Part shown: piece after piece, positions 7,202 through 14,268 of the stretch
Layout of the letters: each line of letters begins with the position of its first letter
Position numbering within the stretch: position 1 is the stretch's first letter
Virus record (IMG/VR): IMGVR_UViG_3300036944_000642
Coordinates: 1 to 23,892 of that record
Strand: one strand, 5' to 3'
Length of the DNA stretch: 23,892 nucleotides
Source of the DNA: a virus
Notes under the pieces: generated by a model
Told to the model about the DNA's origin: nothing
Seen by the model: the letters and a program-made list of their open reading frames with translations, nothing else
Database searches by the model: none
Translations under genes and position numbers: made by a program

Positions 7202-7551
7202 GGTCCACCACGTCGCAAAAGGTGAAACTCGCTGGCGTTGATGATGAATGCACCCGATCGCGGCGGGTCAATCGCCGTGATCTGCAGCGTGGCCCCTGCA
7301 CGCTCCACGGTGTCTCCCACGCGGGGGACCTCTCGGCTGGCGTATCGGGTGGGGTCCACCCCAGACGCCTCATGCGCCCGGTCAAGCACCACGCCCATGC
7401 GGGCCTGTGTCGCAGCCAGGGAGGCGAGAGCCTCCCGCAGCAGCACCCGGCAGAGCTTGCTGCGATCGATGCCCCTGCGGGCAGCCTCTGCGTCGAGGGA
7501 TGGCAGGAGGTCGCCGTCGGTGTCGCGTATCCAGATTTGGCGGGTGGTCAT
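7198..7551 (-). CDS. small protein with VGD beta module, possible DNA-binding N-terminus
   Basis: This 117-residue protein starts with a polar beta-like segment and a helical region (AARRGIDRSKLCRVLLREAL) that resembles a ribbon-helix-helix-like dimerisation unit; this is weak. The C-terminal part starts RYASREVPRVGDTVERAG and ends LLRRG, matching the module in the protein encoded at 6177-7049. It overlaps both neighbours by four bases. Regulation or nucleic-acid binding is possible but not shown. Confidence 0.6.
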   Translation of the reverse strand: MTTRQIWIRDTDGDLLPSLDAEAARRGIDRSKLCRVLLREALASLAATQARMGVVLDRAHEASGVDPTRYASREVPRVGDTVERAGATLQITAIDPPRSGAFIINASEFHLLRRGGP

Positions 7552-7757
7552 TCGTCACCGTCGCTGACGTCGTTTTCGCGAGACTCGTAGGCGCGGGTGC
7601 GGAGGGCCTCTTTGAGCACCCGCGCCCACACGAGGATCTCCGCGTCGGTGTCGAGGTAGACAAGCTCGCGAACGGCTTCGTCTTCGTCGTCAACCACGGC
7701 GGCAATGTCGTCGTCGGTCAGTTCGTGTCTGTCGTCGGCTGGGTCACGGAGGTTCAT
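7548..7757 (-). CDS. small acidic protein, function unknown
   Basis: This 69-residue acidic protein starts at the ATG at 7757 in an ATGA overlap with the upstream stop; longer in-frame readings would cover the previous gene. It is rich in Asp and Glu in its first 30 residues and at the C-terminus, with a helix between about residues 38 and 58. Small acidic early phage proteins often mimic DNA or bind host enzymes, but nothing here proves that. Confidence 0.55.
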   Translation of the reverse strand: MNLRDPADDRHELTDDDIAAVVDDEDEAVRELVYLDTDAEILVWARVLKEALRTRAYESRENDVSDGDE

Positions 7758-7984
7758 GAGAGCACCCCGCCGACCCATGCGATATCGCCAGATGCGTTGT
7801 AGCCGGTTGAGCAGGATTTTCTGTCGCACATAAGAAAGCTCTCGCGGCTGATGATCACATCTGGTGTGCAGATGTAGAGCCATCCCGTCGAGAGAGACAC
7901 CATGCTCACCACCATCCCATCGGCGAGGTCGCTTTCATCGATGACGGTGGGCTCAGGCTTGGCTAAAGGCTTCACGGTAATCAT
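7754..7984 (-). CDS. small protein, function unknown
   Basis: This 76-residue product starts at the ATG at 7984, overlapping the upstream TGA. It has a beta-rich middle (DGMVVSMVSLSTGWLYICTP) and two Cys near residues 55-60 (MCDRKSCSTGY). Overlaps of four bases on both sides place it firmly in the operon. No family is recognised. Confidence 0.55.
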   Translation of the reverse strand: MITVKPLAKPEPTVIDESDLADGMVVSMVSLSTGWLYICTPDVIISRESFLMCDRKSCSTGYNASGDIAWVGGVLS

Positions 7985-8133
7985 GGCTCTTGTCCTTCTT
8001 CTTTGGTCTTGCTCATCTTCATTGCCAAATCCAGGGCGCTCCACGCCTCGTCTCTGGTCAGGTTCTCGCGGGTGGTGCCGTTGATGGTGACGGTCCACAC
8101 GTCGAGGGAGAGGCGTTCAGCTGAGAGTTTCAT
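7981..8133 (-). CDS. tiny ORF, function unknown
   Basis: This 50-residue product starts at the ATG at 8133 and overlaps the upstream small ORF by 17 bases. Its sequence is a beta-like start (LSLDVWTVTINGTT) followed by a helix (TRDEAWSALDLAMKMS). The stop overlaps the next ATG. Evidence for translation is gene packing only. Confidence 0.5.
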   Translation of the reverse strand: MKLSAERLSLDVWTVTINGTTRENLTRDEAWSALDLAMKMSKTKEEGQEP

Positions 8134-8254
8134 CTGGCACCCCTTCAAAGAAAAACGCGACAGACCGACAAAACTCCTCGTCGGTGATCTCCTCGCGCTC
8201 GTACTCGCGGTTGTCCATTTCGCAGGCGTCGTCGTGGTTGTGGTCGTCGTGCAT
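8117..8254 (-). CDS. tiny His/Asp-rich acidic ORF
   Basis: This 45-residue acidic peptide opens with a His/Asp-rich run (MHDDHNHDD), which could bind metal. It has a good Shine-Dalgarno, AGGGAG, read on the minus strand at 8262-8267, seven bases from the ATG. The same AGGGAGACA leader occurs at other gene starts in this phage. A hairpin lies just upstream of the leader. The function is unknown. Confidence 0.5.
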   Translation of the reverse strand: MHDDHNHDDACEMDNREYEREEITDEEFCRSVAFFFEGVPDETLS

Positions 8255-8275
8255 GGTGTGTCTCCCTATGCCGAA

Positions 8276-8294
8276 AGCCCCGGCTGTCGGGGCT
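8276..8294 (-). terminator. intergenic hairpin, attenuator or weak terminator
   Basis: On the minus strand AGCCCCG and CGGGGCT form a perfect 7-bp stem with a 5-base loop, followed by TTTCGG. The hairpin lies between the stop of the 59-residue ORF and the start of the 45-residue ORF. The short T-run suggests partial termination or RNA processing. Confidence 0.5.
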
Positions 8295-8320
8295 CGCGGG
8301 TGCAGGTTGTGTGGGGAGGG

Positions 8321-8500
8321 TCAGCGGGCGTCCAGCGCAGCGTGCCAAGCCTTGCGGGCTTCGTTGCAGGCTGCTTCGGCAGCCTTCGCAGCGCGGTAGG
8401 CGGCGTCGTCGAAGATGTTGTTGAGGCTGATGCTGTGCGCGGTACCGGAGGCGCTCCAAGCGAGGGCGTAAGCAGCGAAGGTCGTTTCGACGTTGTTCAT
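8321..8500 (-). CDS. small Ala-rich helical protein, first gene after an internal promoter
   Basis: This 59-residue protein starts at the ATG at 8500 with AGGGAG on the minus strand at 8508-8513, seven bases away. The C-terminal half is an Ala-rich helix (AAYRAAKAAEAACNEARKAW). It is the first gene behind the sigma70-like promoter at 8540-8568 and is followed by a hairpin, so it may be expressed more strongly than its neighbours. The function is unknown. Confidence 0.6.
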   Translation of the reverse strand: MNNVETTFAAYALAWSASGTAHSISLNNIFDDAAYRAAKAAEAACNEARKAWHAALDAR

Positions 8501-8539
8501 GTTCTGTCTCCCTTAGCGGCCTTGCGTGGCCACATCCAC

Positions 8540-8568
8540 ACTGTACGCACTGTCCTTCAGAGCGTCAA
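8540..8568 (-). promoter_or_regulatory. sigma70-like leftward promoter
   Basis: On the minus strand TTGACG (8563-8568) is separated by exactly 17 bases from TACAGT (8540-8545). Transcription would start near 8533 and give a leader of about 33 bases before the ATG at 8500. The spacer and -10 contain a direct repeat ACAGTG-CGT-ACAGTG. The intergenic location and match to the other two promoters support it. Confidence 0.6.
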
Positions 8569-8609
8569 GTGTCGTGGTGCTGTTTGGGTTTCACCGCAGC
8601 ACAATGCGG

Positions 8610-9173
8610 TCAGAACAGCCGGATCTGATCGCTCCTGCCGATCAGTCGACCCGTTTTGGCGTCCCTCACCCGCACGATTCCCGGCGAAAAACGAGGCCCC
8701 ACCAGCACGAGGGCACTGGCGCGGTCAAAGCCGGGCTGTTCCCTGCCCTTGTCGTCGAGGAAGGCGATGCGACCCTCGTAGAAATCGACGGTGCCAGCCT
8801 CCCACGCGCACGGGCGCCAGTAGTTGGCGCTCGTCGAGGCCAGCACCAACAGCGCGGTGTTGATGCCGTACTCCACGGCGTGCCACACCGCTCGAGCCAT
8901 CCAGTCCCCCTGGTCTTCGTAGGGCGGATTGCACCAGCACTGCGGGGCTGCCCACAACGAACTCATCCCGTTGCCAGCCAGATCGTAGAACGCGGGCGCC
9001 TTGGCGTTCGTGGCGTAGGCGGCGACGTCGAGGTCAAACGGGCGCCCGCCGAAAGAGTCATCCTCGACGGCGCGGACCAAGCGCCATGGCGTGGCCCAAT
9101 CCTGTTTGGACGGCTTGCGGGGGGCGTCGTCGGGGCGCGGCTGGAACCTCTCGCCGTCCTCTGAGTGGTTCAT
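8610..9173 (-). CDS. phage Dam-type DNA N6-adenine methyltransferase
   Basis: This 187-residue protein matches the short phage DNA N-6-adenine-methyltransferase (Dam) family, which transfers methyl from S-adenosylmethionine to adenine in DNA. CNPPY at residues 81-85 is motif IV (D/N-PPY), and FDLDVAA at 46-52 is typical of the family's first conserved block. TPW near residue 28 and the later LLVLAS strand also fit. The ATG at 9173 overlaps the upstream stop; a longer in-frame reading would run over the previous gene. It has no cognate restriction enzyme nearby, so protection against host restriction is its likely job. The target site is not readable from the sequence. Confidence 0.85.
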   Translation of the reverse strand: MNHSEDGERFQPRPDDAPRKPSKQDWATPWRLVRAVEDDSFGGRPFDLDVAAYATNAKAPAFYDLAGNGMSSLWAAPQCWCNPPYEDQGDWMARAVWHAVEYGINTALLVLASTSANYWRPCAWEAGTVDFYEGRIAFLDDKGREQPGFDRASALVLVGPRFSPGIVRVRDAKTGRLIGRSDQIRLF

Positions 9174-9514
9174 CTCCGCACCCCGGCTACGTAGTTGATG
9201 GCGGTCACGACGTCCAGCAACTTGCCGTGTCGGTAGTACTCGTGCTCGGTGTGACCGCTGTAGACGACGACATATGGGGTCGACTTGTCGTCGTTGTCGT
9301 TGCCGCCGTGCTCGTACACCTGCCCCGCCAACGTCACCGCCTCCGCTCCCCCCGACTCTCCCCACGTCGTCACCTCTGGCACGTCGAGGGGCTCGACGAG
9401 GGGGATCTCTCGGGACCTGCAGTCGCCACGGTGGGCCACCATTTCTGCGATGTCGCCGAAGCTGAACGACGAGAGGTCCCCACACGTAGGACACCAGTAT
9501 TTTTTAGAGGTCAT
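9170..9514 (-). CDS. small zinc-finger protein, function unknown
   Basis: This 114-residue protein starts at the ATG at 9514, overlapping the upstream stop. CPTCG near residues 8-12, with H28 and C32 (HRGDC), gives a C2HC-type zinc knuckle. The rest is a small beta-rich domain ending in YYRHGKLLDVVTAINYVAG. It lies directly upstream of the methyltransferase gene and is coupled to it. No family is recognised. Confidence 0.6.
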   Translation of the reverse strand: MTSKKYWCPTCGDLSSFSFGDIAEMVAHRGDCRSREIPLVEPLDVPEVTTWGESGGAEAVTLAGQVYEHGGNDNDDKSTPYVVVYSGHTEHEYYRHGKLLDVVTAINYVAGVRR

Positions 9515-9786
9515 GCGCAGGGCTCCAAGGTCTCGCCGTAGGTGCGAGGCGGTGCGGGTGTCGGGTAGGCAGTCGCGGCGAATGCAGCGACTTGGGCGAG
9601 GATGTGCTGGCTGTGGCCGGGCCACCACCGAATGGACCTCGTCGACGGCTCGATAGGTCCAGCCGGGTGGAGGGTGCCGTCAAGGTTGATGACGAGGTCG
9701 AGGCCGGGGCCGATGCAGATGGCGATCGCCACCGGCTTGCCGTCGTCGACGACGACGCCAAAGTCCCCGCGTTGCATGGTGGTCAC
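9511..9786 (-). CDS. small protein, function unknown
   Basis: This 91-residue protein starts at a GTG at 9786 with GGAG close upstream and a GTGA overlap with the previous stop; an ATG three codons in is possible. The N-terminal half is beta-rich (FGVVVDDGKPVAIAICIG) and the C-terminal half is Pro/Ala-rich. No recognised motif. Confidence 0.55.
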   Translation of the reverse strand: MTTMQRGDFGVVVDDGKPVAIAICIGPGLDLVINLDGTLHPAGPIEPSTRSIRWWPGHSQHILAQVAAFAATAYPTPAPPRTYGETLEPCA

Positions 9787-9953
9787 GGCTGCTCCTTCAG
9801 GTGGCGTTTCTTCGGCTTCAGTGCGAGGTCGATGCGACGCAACAGCGCCGCGTTTGCGCGACTCCGTGGCGGGTCCAACAGGTTGATCGTCGGTGAGGAC
9901 GCCTCACGTTTGACGTAGGCTCTGGCCTCGACGAGTAGGGCTCGGGTCTTCAT
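9783..9953 (-). CDS. tiny basic ORF, function unknown
   Basis: This 56-residue basic protein starts at the ATG at 9953 and overlaps both neighbours by four bases. It is helical and Arg/Lys-rich (VEARAYVKREA, RANAALLRRIDLAL), which suggests nucleic-acid or protein binding. No family is recognised. Confidence 0.55.
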   Translation of the reverse strand: MKTRALLVEARAYVKREASSPTINLLDPPRSRANAALLRRIDLALKPKKRHLKEQP

Positions 9954-10078
9954 CGTTCTTCGTCCTTCCAGAAGTTCTCAAGCCGTCTGCGGTGGTCTTC
10001 CTCGGGGTCAGGCCAGCACAAGACGTTCAATGCGATCAGTGCCAGGGCACCGACGCCGATCAGGATGAGGGGGGTCAT
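9950..10078 (-). CDS. tiny single-TM protein
   Basis: This 42-residue product starts at the ATG at 10078 and overlaps both neighbours. Residues 3-22 form a transmembrane segment (PLILIGVGALALIALNVLCW), followed by a charged cytoplasmic-type tail (PEEDHRRRLENFWKDEER). It is a typical phage-encoded small membrane protein of unknown role. Confidence 0.55.
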   Translation of the reverse strand: MTPLILIGVGALALIALNVLCWPDPEEDHRRRLENFWKDEER

Positions 10079-10704
10079 GGGATCCTTTTTTTGAACGAGA
10101 CAGCCCACATCCACGGGTTGGCTGCGATGACGTCGGTTGAGAAGAACGCGAGGAACGCGTCGACGTGCTCAAATCCCTCAGCGACGGCGTCGGCCTCGCT
10201 GATGTCCTGCAGGCGCTGAACGCGGACCTCGGTCACCTCCAGGGTGAGGCGGCTCGCCCAGCGGGGCATGTGGATCGACGGGCGCCAGCGGTGCGGCGTC
10301 CACGCATAGGAGTCGAGGCGGCGGAAGAACGAGGTCTCGCCCTCTTTGCCTGTGAACAGAAGCGCAGCCTTGTCCGCATCGAACATGACGGCGTCCGCGT
10401 CTTCCACGTCATCGACGGGGCCGTCGACCGTGCATGGAGCCCACGTCTCGCGCACCCACAGCCGGTCACCGACGCCGCCGAAGGGACAGCGGGCCAACAG
10501 GTCGTCATGCCGCAGGTCGTTCCACAGATGGGACGGGTTGCGCATGATCCAGTCGTAGCCGGGCGTTTTCGTCGGATGGAACTCGGTCACCTTGCCAAAG
10601 CCGCGACCGAGGACGCTGGTGATGGTCCGCCGCGTCTGCGTCTTTCGTTCGTCGAGGAGTGCGTGCACCATCGGTGCCGACATGAGGATCGGGTGCTCTT
10701 TCAC
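10075..10704 (-). CDS. conserved phage protein, ASCH/PUA-like
   Basis: This 209-residue protein matches a widely conserved phage family recognised by an N-terminal 'ILMSAPMVHALLDERKTQTRR' type block (residues 6-26), GDRLWVRETW at 79-88, and RPSIHMPRWASR at 141-152 followed by LTLEVTEVRVQRLQDI. I associate the family with the ASCH/PUA-like superfamily, which is linked to RNA or modified-nucleotide binding; the assignment comes from memory of the pattern. It is coupled to the VRR-NUC gene upstream. The biochemical role is unknown. Confidence 0.75.
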   Translation of the reverse strand: MKEHPILMSAPMVHALLDERKTQTRRTITSVLGRGFGKVTEFHPTKTPGYDWIMRNPSHLWNDLRHDDLLARCPFGGVGDRLWVRETWAPCTVDGPVDDVEDADAVMFDADKAALLFTGKEGETSFFRRLDSYAWTPHRWRPSIHMPRWASRLTLEVTEVRVQRLQDISEADAVAEGFEHVDAFLAFFSTDVIAANPWMWAVSFKKRIP

Positions 10705-11084
10705 TTCTTCACCTTCTTCAAAGGTTGCCGCGTCGGGACCATCCCGCGCGTGTGCATGATGCCGGTCACAACGTCGATGGCCTGCTGTGTCGAGTAGCAG
10801 ACCTCGACGGTTGCACCGGCTTGGCGCAGTCGCTCGTGGATCTTCTTCTGCTTCGGCTCCACGGTGCCGCCTTTGGCTTTCATCTCAATGAACAGCCCAA
10901 GTTCAACGATCTGCAGGTCTGGCATCCCCGCCACCAAACCCTCGACGACCTTGGCCAGCCCCGTGCGGCTGTTGCGCTTCTCGCCGTTGGGAATCGAAAA
11001 AATGAAGTAGGGCGTCCACTGCCGCACCCACTGCACGAACTCGCGCTGTTCGATGTGTTCGGAACGTTCTTTCGCTTCCTTCAT
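10701..11084 (-). CDS. VRR-NUC domain nuclease
   Basis: This 127-residue protein is a stand-alone VRR-NUC nuclease of the PD-(D/E)XK superfamily, a family with structure-specific or Holliday-junction-type endonucleases. The visible active site is Glu12 in the first helix, GMPD at 53-56, IEMK at 66-69 and Gln79. The ATG at 11084 overlaps the helicase stop (ATGA) and matches the usual start of such short phage versions; the longer in-frame reading is not favoured. Next to a superfamily 2 helicase, it probably processes branched DNA in replication, recombination or packaging. Confidence 0.85.
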   Translation of the reverse strand: MKEAKERSEHIEQREFVQWVRQWTPYFIFSIPNGEKRNSRTGLAKVVEGLVAGMPDLQIVELGLFIEMKAKGGTVEPKQKKIHERLRQAGATVEVCYSTQQAIDVVTGIMHTRGMVPTRQPLKKVKK

Positions 11085-12706
11085 GCCCACGCCCTCCTTG
11101 TGATTCGTTTGTATTTCCCGTCTACGATGTACTGCAGCCACTGCGGGGCCTTGGCCTCCGTCATGGCCTGACACAGTGCCTCGAGGTCCCCCGATGACAG
11201 CACCCCTGGCGGCAAGGTGACCTCTTGAGCGATCTTGGCAATCTCATCCCATGCCTTACGCTCGGGTGGCCCGCCGTGGTTGACGCACAGGTATTGCACC
11301 ACGGGCGGATCGCTCAAGGTGCGCCCATAGTAGGAGACGGCGATCATGTCGACCGGCCGCTTTGTGGCCCGCTGGACCCGCCAGCGCCACCCCTTGACCT
11401 CGACGGTCTTGGCGTCGTCCTCCAGCCCCATGATGTCGTCGTCATGGAGAACAAGCGGCTCCTTGGGTGCTGGCCCCTTCGCCGCAGACTCGAACAGGGC
11501 GCCGCAGGCCGGGCAGACCGTGGCGAACATCAGGCACAGTTCATCGCACGCCTTGCAGGGCTTCATGGGCGTGTCGCCTGCCTTGCCCTTGGTCTTCGGC
11601 GGGTTCACTCGCGTGATAGGGCCATGACGGGACACGACGCCGACGAAGTCCAGCACCAAGCAATGGTCGGTGTGGGGCTTGATTCGCATTCCCCGCACGG
11701 CGCTCTGCAGGTAGAGCCCTGGGGACATGGTGTCGCGGAGGAAAACGATCGTATCCAACGCCGGGAAGTCGTAGCCCGTGGTCAAGATCCCGACGTTGCA
11801 CAGCGCACGGACCTTGCCTGACTCAAAGTCTGCGATCTTCCGCTTGCGGGTGCCCACGGGGTCCTTGCTGTCGACGGCGTCAGCCGTGATCCCCGCCTCA
11901 CGAAAGGCGCCAGCGACGTCTGCGGCGTGCTTGCGACTCGAGCAGAACACCAGCCAATGACGATAGGCGCCAGCCCGCTGGATGACCTCGGACACCACAG
12001 CGGCGTTGTTCTCCAACGTGTTGAACTTGGCAGCCATTTCGCTGGCGACGAAGTCCCCGCCGGACTTGTGGACGCCAGCGGTGTCCATGTGGAACGCGGT
12101 CTGCTTCGACCGCAGAGGCATCAGTTTCTTGCGGTGGATGAGCTCTTCAATCGAGACCGGCTCGAGGATGCGATTGAAGACCGGGCTGTCACCGTCGGTC
12201 AGCATCCCCTGGCTCAAGCGGTAAGGCGAAGCCGAGTAGCCACCGATCCGCATGGCTGGATTGATCTCCAGCAAGCGCGCCACCAGCTTACGGATCGCGC
12301 TGTCGTCGTCGTCTGACATGTCCTGCGCTTCATCGATCAGGAACAGGTCGATATGCCCCAAGCGATCGGCGTGCTTGGCAACGGACCCGGTTGACGCGAT
12401 GATGACCGGCTCCCCCCATTCCTTCTTGCGCATCCCCGAGCACACGACGCCCATCGGCGCCCCTGGCCACAGCTTCCGCAGGGCGTCGGCGTCGTGCTTC
12501 ACCAACTCCATGGAGCGAACCACCATCAGGACGCGGGCTGTCGGCTTCCCTGCCATCGTCTGGCGGATGATCTCGGCATTGACCATGCTCTTGCCGGACC
12601 CGCCGGGCATCGCCAGCACAGGGCGCACGTCGGCGCCGGAGCGCATGGCCTCCCAAAACTGGTCGATGGCGCGGACTTGGTAGTCATATGGCTGGAAATG
12701 GGTCAC
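11081..12706 (-). CDS. superfamily 2 DEAD/DEAH-type helicase
   Basis: This 541-residue ATP-dependent helicase has Walker A PGGSGKS at residues 34-40, the DEAQ box at 125-128 and SAS (motif III) at 158-160. The second RecA domain carries VGILTTGYDFPALD and QSAVRGMR, a variant of motif VI. A four-Cys zinc knuckle (CKAC, later CPAC) follows around residues 385-405. This layout is typical of phage and RecQ/UvrB-like SF2 helicases that sit beside VRR-NUC genes. The GTG start at 12706 overlaps the nuclease stop. It likely remodels replication or recombination intermediates. Confidence 0.9.
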   Translation of the reverse strand: MTHFQPYDYQVRAIDQFWEAMRSGADVRPVLAMPGGSGKSMVNAEIIRQTMAGKPTARVLMVVRSMELVKHDADALRKLWPGAPMGVVCSGMRKKEWGEPVIIASTGSVAKHADRLGHIDLFLIDEAQDMSDDDDSAIRKLVARLLEINPAMRIGGYSASPYRLSQGMLTDGDSPVFNRILEPVSIEELIHRKKLMPLRSKQTAFHMDTAGVHKSGGDFVASEMAAKFNTLENNAAVVSEVIQRAGAYRHWLVFCSSRKHAADVAGAFREAGITADAVDSKDPVGTRKRKIADFESGKVRALCNVGILTTGYDFPALDTIVFLRDTMSPGLYLQSAVRGMRIKPHTDHCLVLDFVGVVSRHGPITRVNPPKTKGKAGDTPMKPCKACDELCLMFATVCPACGALFESAAKGPAPKEPLVLHDDDIMGLEDDAKTVEVKGWRWRVQRATKRPVDMIAVSYYGRTLSDPPVVQYLCVNHGGPPERKAWDEIAKIAQEVTLPPGVLSSGDLEALCQAMTEAKAPQWLQYIVDGKYKRITRRAWA

Positions 12707-13584
12707 GTCATGACCCCAGCCAACAGCCCAAAGACCATGGCGAATGGCATCATCATGTCATGAAGCTCCCATGCATCGCAGCCAGTGCGTTGAAACCCGG
12801 TCGGGATGCCGTCGCGGTCGTACTTCTCGCAGCGCCATGTGCCGTCGGGCTTGGCCGTCGACCACGCACAGATCCGGCAGTTCTTGGCGGCGATGCCGAG
12901 ACCCTGATGACAGAACTTGTAGGCGTCGCAGAACTTGCATTCGTACCAGGATGGGTCGGTGCTCAATGGCGGCGGCATCTCGTCGGCGATGGCGAGGCGC
13001 TTGCCTCGGGCCACCGCTTTTACGGCCACGGCCTCGTCAAAACGGACCCGCTCCACATAGAGCCGGTCGTCGTCCTTGCACACCGCCAGATAGAAAGCGC
13101 GGTCGATGCCAGCGCCGTGCATGTAGACCTGCATCTGCACGTAGTGCATGGGCTTGGACTCTTGGACGCCCTTCTTCTCGAGGTCGTTGAAGCTCTTGAG
13201 CGAATGCGTCTTGAACTCGGCCACATGGGGCTTGGTCGGCGCCTCCGGCACGCCTGACTCAATGATGCCATCCATGGACCCAGACACATGGCTGCCGAAG
13301 TCGACGCGGTGTTGGCCGTCGGCTGACGCGCGGAAGACGAATCCGATCGCCTTCAAGTCCTTCAAGATCTGGTCTTCTTCAAGGTGACCCCGCCTGAAGA
13401 GCCGCAGGATGCGTCCAGGGTGCTTGGCAGGAATGGCCCACCGGAAGCTCAACCACAGCCACCGATCGCAAGCATGGCCCAACTGGCTCACGCCCATGTG
13501 GGGTCTGGGGGCTTCCCGTGCCGCCTCGTGGTGGGCATCGATGGCGGCGATCGATGGGTTGGTGCGCTGGGGGATGGCGGTCAT
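12703..13584 (-). CDS. RecB/Cas4-like PD-(D/E)XK exonuclease
   Basis: This 293-residue nuclease has the RecB-family core: acidic HLEED at 67-71, GSMDG with Asp105, AEFKTHS with Glu123 and Lys125, and a QxxxY-type motif at 150-154 (QMQVY). Cys39 near the N-terminus plus Cys216, Cys219 and Cys225 have the arrangement of the 4Fe-4S cluster in Cas4/AddB-type nucleases. A further Cys group (236, 239, 252, 269) may bind zinc. It probably trims double-stranded DNA ends for the recombination proteins encoded just upstream. The ATG at 13584 follows a hairpin, so its expression may be attenuated relative to the upstream genes. Confidence 0.85.
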   Translation of the reverse strand: MTAIPQRTNPSIAAIDAHHEAAREAPRPHMGVSQLGHACDRWLWLSFRWAIPAKHPGRILRLFRRGHLEEDQILKDLKAIGFVFRASADGQHRVDFGSHVSGSMDGIIESGVPEAPTKPHVAEFKTHSLKSFNDLEKKGVQESKPMHYVQMQVYMHGAGIDRAFYLAVCKDDDRLYVERVRFDEAVAVKAVARGKRLAIADEMPPPLSTDPSWYECKFCDAYKFCHQGLGIAAKNCRICAWSTAKPDGTWRCEKYDRDGIPTGFQRTGCDAWELHDMMMPFAMVFGLLAGVMT

Positions 13585-13591
13585 GGGAATC

Positions 13592-13618
13592 CAAAAGAAA
13601 AGGGGCCACGGGCGCCCC
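13592..13618 (-). terminator. intrinsic terminator or attenuator inside the leftward operon
   Basis: On the minus strand GGGGC (13614-13618) and GCCCC (13602-13606) form a 5-bp GC stem with a short loop, directly followed by TTTTCTTTT. It lies between the 50-residue ORF and the nuclease gene. The short stem suggests partial termination. Confidence 0.5.
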
Positions 13619-13632
13619 GGTTTGTGGGTTGG

Positions 13633-13785
13633 TCAGCGTTCTGACGAACGGCGCATGACGATGACGCCGTCCTCAACGTCGATGCACTGGGTCAACACGG
13701 CCAGCGCCTTGGCAATGGCCTCCAACGCCTCCACCTGTCGGCGCCGCAACGTCTCGGCCTCTGTCTCGTTGGATGGCGCGCCCAT
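13633..13785 (-). CDS. tiny helical ORF, function unknown
   Basis: This 50-residue product starts at the ATG at 13785 in a TGATG junction with the DUF669-type gene. It is mostly one charged helix (ETLRRRQVEALEAIAKALAV) followed by a short strand. Coupling to the upstream gene is the main evidence for translation. Confidence 0.5.
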   Translation of the reverse strand: MGAPSNETEAETLRRRQVEALEAIAKALAVLTQCIDVEDGVIVMRRSSER

Positions 13786-14264
13786 CACTTCTCCCACGGG
13801 GCTTTGGCCTTGGCGGCGGGGGCGGAAGCGCCACCGGACGGCGCAGGCATGGACCCGCCCGACTTGGCGCGGAATCCCTTGACCTCGTTGCCGTCGCCGT
13901 ACTGCTCCGAGGTCTTGACCGTCAGCTTCATGTCGCCGGACTTGCCGATCAGCTGGTCGGTGTCCTCAAGCTTCGGGATGCCAACGGCGCGCAGGAGCTC
14001 GCCAAGCTGCTGGGACCCGATTTCCTCGGCCTTGGGGTTGGGGTTGGTGAGGTTGATGTTCCCGTAGACGACGCGCCCCTGATGGCTGGGGCCGGTCACG
14101 TCGAAACGAATCTTGATGTAGGTGCCGTCGCCCTTCTTGGTGTCCTTCACGTCGCTCTCGGTGATCGTGAAGCCGTACCATCCGCCAGGAAGCGGGCTGA
14201 AGTCGCCACCACCGGAGCCCTTGGGCATGTCGTCAGCAACGTAGCTCTTGGTCAGTTTCGCCAT
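13785..14264 (-). CDS. DUF669-family protein, probable ssDNA-binding recombination partner
   Basis: This 159-residue protein has the DUF669 pattern: a Gly-rich start, LPGGWYGFTITESDVKDTKK at about 25-44, GDGTYIKIRFDVTGP, and NLTNPNPKAEEIGSQQLGEL. The C-terminus is disordered, Pro/Ala-rich and ends PWEK, similar to the acidic or tail-bearing ends of ssDNA-binding proteins. DUF669 proteins are usually encoded beside Sak4-type ATPases and are thought to be their ssDNA-binding partners; this is family knowledge. The start at 14264 is supported by an upstream GAAGG and a 4-base gap from the previous gene. Confidence 0.85.
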   Translation of the reverse strand: MAKLTKSYVADDMPKGSGGGDFSPLPGGWYGFTITESDVKDTKKGDGTYIKIRFDVTGPSHQGRVVYGNINLTNPNPKAEEIGSQQLGELLRAVGIPKLEDTDQLIGKSGDMKLTVKTSEQYGDGNEVKGFRAKSGGSMPAPSGGASAPAAKAKAPWEK

Positions 14265-14268
14265 GGTC

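Noticed and set aside
6234-7241. Long plus-strand open frame across the leftward operon
   Set aside because: It crosses several minus-strand genes joined by exact ATGA overlaps and has no start signal or recognised motif.
9174-9494. Upstream in-frame extension of the methyltransferase gene
   Set aside because: It would cover the preceding small gene in another frame; the ATG at 9173 gives the normal family length and an ATGA junction.
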